A program made the position numbers and the translations under genes. This document shows positions 3,520 through 5,268 of a stretch of 5,268 bases of DNA, one piece after another. The stretch covers positions 22,114 through 27,381 of the forward strand of contig DMPQ01000447.1 of assembly GCA_003455945.1 (NCBI GenBank), written 5' to 3'. Position 1 is the stretch's first letter; every line of letters begins with the position of its first letter. The DNA is from Planctomycetaceae bacterium (GTDB lineage: Bacteria; Planctomycetota; Planctomycetia; Pirellulales; Pirellulaceae). A model generated the notes under the pieces. That model did no database searches. It was given only the letters and a program-made list of their open reading frames with translations, and had not been told where the DNA came from.

Positions 3520-5268
3520 ATGCCTCAGCCCGGCATCTCGCTCATCCCTTCGCAGCCCTCGTCCGGACTCCCCAACGGCTTCGGCGTCTCCGGCGGAGTC
3601 CTGCAGGTCGTCGGCACCGATCGCAACGACGCGATCACCTTCTCGCAGGTCGGCGATCGGCTGAGAGTCGTCGCGGTTCTCGGCGGCGTTCGCAGGACCG
3701 AGTTCTTCCGCATGGCGGCCGTCGCGTCGATCCGCGTACTGGCTCGCGGCGGGAATGACGTGGTCGACAATCAGACCGTTCGAGCCGCGCTGATGTTCGG
3801 CGGCAACGGCAACGATACGCTCCGCGGAGGCCGTGGCGCCGATCGACTGGAGGGAGACGCCGGCAACGATCTGCTCTACGGACGCGAAGGGAACGATTTG
3901 CTGCGCGGAGGGATCGGCAACGATCGCCTCTACGGCGACGCCGACAACGATCGCCTCGAAGGGGGCGATCATCACGATCTGCTCTGGGGAGGGATCGGCA
4001 ACGATCTGCTGTTGGGCGGACGAGGGAACGATCAGTGCTACGGCCAGATCGGTGCCGACGATGTCCGCGGCGGCGAAGGGAACGACGTGCTCGAGGGGGA
4101 CGATGGCGACCGCTGGGATGCCTTCGCCGATCGCGTTCTCGGCGAAGCGGGGACCGATACCCTCTACGGCACCTTCGCGACCGACGTTCTGAACGGCGGC
4201 GGTCAGTCAGGCGATCGACTGCGCACGCGCCTGTTCGTCGACCACGCCGGCGATACGGTCGACGGCAACTTCGGCGCAGGCAAGCTGACGCTTCGCGAAG
4301 CGATCGACCAGTCGACCGACCACGACATCATCCATTTCGGCAAGCTCACCGCCGCCGCTCCCCAGACGATCGCCATCGTCAACGGCACCCTGGCGCTGAC
4401 CAAGCACCTGACGTTCCAGGGGATCGGTTCCGCCGGTCGTCTGACGATCGACGGTTCGGGGAACGGACCGCAGCGACTGTTCAACATCTTCAGCGGCGTC
4501 TCGGTCTCGATCCGCAACCTGACGATCCGCAAGTTCGACTCCGGCAACGGGAATGGTGGCGCGATCTATCTGGATCAGGGGTACCTGACGCTGGCCAACG
4601 TCGTCGGGCGCGAGAACAAGGGAGCGGACGGCGGCTTCCTGTATCTCGACGGCCAGGACACGCGCGCCGTCATCGTCGATTCGACGCTTCGGCAGAATGT
4701 CGCAACGTGGAGCGGTGGCGCGATCGTCAACAATTCGGGACAGATGCGGATCTTCCGCTCGACCGTATCGGCCAATCGCGCCAACGTCTGGGGAGGAGGG
4801 GTGTTCGCAACCGGAGTCGACGGCGGGACGTCGATCGAGGCGTCGACGATCGATCACAACGTCGCCGTCAGCACCGGCGGCGGCATCCGACTGGACAGCG
4901 GCCGCCTCGAACTGGTCAATGCCACGGTTTCGTCCAACCGCTCGACCGACGGCGGAGCGGGATTCGATTCCAGCGGCCTGGCGAGGATCGTCCACTCGAC
5001 CATCGTCTTCAATGCGGCGAGCCAGGTCGGTGGCGGACTCTCGTTGGCCGGAGGTGGGTCGCTGCTGAACAACTCGATCGTCTACGGCAACACCAGCTCC
5101 AGCGCAGCTCGTGACTTCGCCTCTGCGCTCGACGTCTCGCTCACCCAGTCCTTCTCCAATCTGATCGGCCGAGGGACCAACTCGGGGTTCGTCAACGGAG
5201 TCCGAGGGAACCGAGTCGGCGTGACCAACGCCCGCATCGACTCGAACCTCGCCGCCAACGGCGGGAAG
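3520..5268 (+). CDS. RTX-repeat / right-handed beta-helix protein, 5' part (3' end outside the window)
   Basis: ATG 3520 has a good ribosome site (CAGGAG, 3505-3510, nine bases upstream) and opens a frame of 583 codons with no stop before the right edge. Residues 26-87 form an N-terminal module ('LQVVGTDRNDAITF', then 'IRVLARGGNDVVDN') that often precedes RTX repeats in planctomycete proteins. Residues 94-192 are eleven nonapeptides of the GGxGNDxLx type, which bind Ca2+ in a parallel beta-roll, followed by a decaying part to about 227. From about 245, 'DTVDGNFGAGKLTLREAI' opens a pectate-lyase-like beta-helix. It has repeated coils of the form GGA/GI...S.(V/I)..N.A...GGG, resembling Pmp-type repeats and 'choice-of-anchor Q' proteins. 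The window ends at 'IDSNLAANGGK', which fits the motif near that domain's end. No Sec signal peptide or lipobox is visible at the N-terminus, so the export route is unclear. It is probably a surface or exported structural or adhesive protein. I see no catalytic motif, so enzyme activity cannot be claimed. Confidence 0.9.
   Translation, partial: MPQPGISLIPSQPSSGLPNGFGVSGGVLQVVGTDRNDAITFSQVGDRLRVVAVLGGVRRTEFFRMAAVASIRVLARGGNDVVDNQTVRAALMFGGNGNDTLRGGRGADRLEGDAGNDLLYGREGNDLLRGGIGNDRLYGDADNDRLEGGDHHDLLWGGIGNDLLLGGRGNDQCYGQIGADDVRGGEGNDVLEGDDGDRWDAFADRVLGEAGTDTLYGTFATDVLNGGGQSGDRLRTRLFVDHAGDTVDGNFGAGKLTLREAIDQSTDHDIIHFGKLTAAAPQTIAIVNGTLALTKHLTFQGIGSAGRLTIDGSGNGPQRLFNIFSGVSVSIRNLTIRKFDSGNGNGGAIYLDQGYLTLANVVGRENKGADGGFLYLDGQDTRAVIVDSTLRQNVATWSGGAIVNNSGQMRIFRSTVSANRANVWGGGVFATGVDGGTSIEASTIDHNVAVSTGGGIRLDSGRLELVNATVSSNRSTDGGAGFDSSGLARIVHSTIVFNAASQVGGGLSLAGGGSLLNNSIVYGNTSSSAARDFASALDVSLTQSFSNLIGRGTNSGFVNGVRGNRVGVTNARIDSNLAANGGK
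3799..4110 (+). repeat. 27-bp tandem repeats encoding RTX calcium-binding nonapeptides
   Basis: About eleven 27-base units, each centred on GG(C/G)AACGAT or a variant, encode residues 94-192, and a partial unit extends to residue 197. Most keep the G-N-D core. Unit 7 (GGDHHDLLW) replaces Gly-Asn with His-His, and units 2 and 10 carry Ala-Asp. An 18-base block GGAGGGATCGGCAACGAT is identical at 3907-3924 and 3988-4005, exactly three units (81 bases) apart, pointing to a multi-unit duplication. Confidence 0.9.
4549..5100 (+). repeat. Degenerate beta-helix coil repeats (protein level)
   Basis: The encoded protein from about residue 344 to 527 contains six related segments of about 23-31 residues. 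Each starts with a Gly-Gly(-Ala/Gly) turn and includes a Ser-Thr-(Val/Ile)-x-x-Asn type strand: 'GGAIYLD', 'GGAIVNN', 'GGGVFAT', 'GGGIRLD', 'GAGFDSS' and 'GGLSLAG'. The DNA is diverged, so this is an old repeat visible mainly in protein, matching successive coils of a right-handed beta-helix. Confidence 0.75.

Noticed and set aside
3833..4192. 119-codon open frame with a repeated 'GSATI' pattern
   Set aside because: The repetition is the RTX 27-bp repeat read in another frame. The true frame gives canonical GGxGNDxLx units with a ribosome site upstream.
4035..5114. 359-codon Arg-rich plus-strand frame overlapping the beta-helix region
   Set aside because: It is a shadow frame produced by codon bias. 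The in-frame product from 3520 shows continuous beta-helix coils across the same bases.

Overview
The window reads as chromosomal DNA from a GC-rich bacterium, most likely a planctomycete. The strongest hint is the last gene. It combines an N-terminal 'V.GT..ND.I' module, RTX-type GGxGNDxLx repeats and a right-handed beta-helix that opens with an 'LTLREAI' motif, an architecture abundant in Planctomycetota (family knowledge). No rRNA, CRISPR array, insertion sequence or phage gene is visible. The phylum assignment is inference.

Bases 1-1295 hold the 3' end of an ArsR-type regulator gene. Its coding end overlaps by 17 bases the start of a 319-residue protein made of two AHSA1/SRPBCC domains. 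A perfect 11-bp hairpin follows. The overlap suggests translational coupling, and ArsR plus AHSA1-like pairs are common in bacteria.

Bases 1296-2827 hold a candidate promoter and a 434-residue CPA2-type monovalent cation:proton antiporter consisting of the membrane domain only. A bulged GC-rich hairpin starts right after its stop codon.

Bases 2828-3519 are non-coding apart from a tRNA-Val(UAC) on the minus strand, convergent with the antiporter. A minus-strand promoter candidate lies upstream of the tRNA. A palindrome, a hairpin and a plus-strand promoter candidate lie ahead of the last gene.

Bases 3520-5268 are the 5' part (583 codons, no stop reached) of a large repeat protein. It has about eleven clean calcium-binding RTX nonapeptides followed by glycine-rich beta-helix coils, and it runs off the window.

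The genes look like separate small transcription units: a regulator pair, an ion transporter, a tRNA and a probable surface or exported protein. I see no evidence that they form one system, and nothing that amounts to a clearly new one. The most unusual points are the Ala-Pro tail on the ArsR protein, the fused tandem AHSA1 protein and the RTX/beta-helix hybrid.
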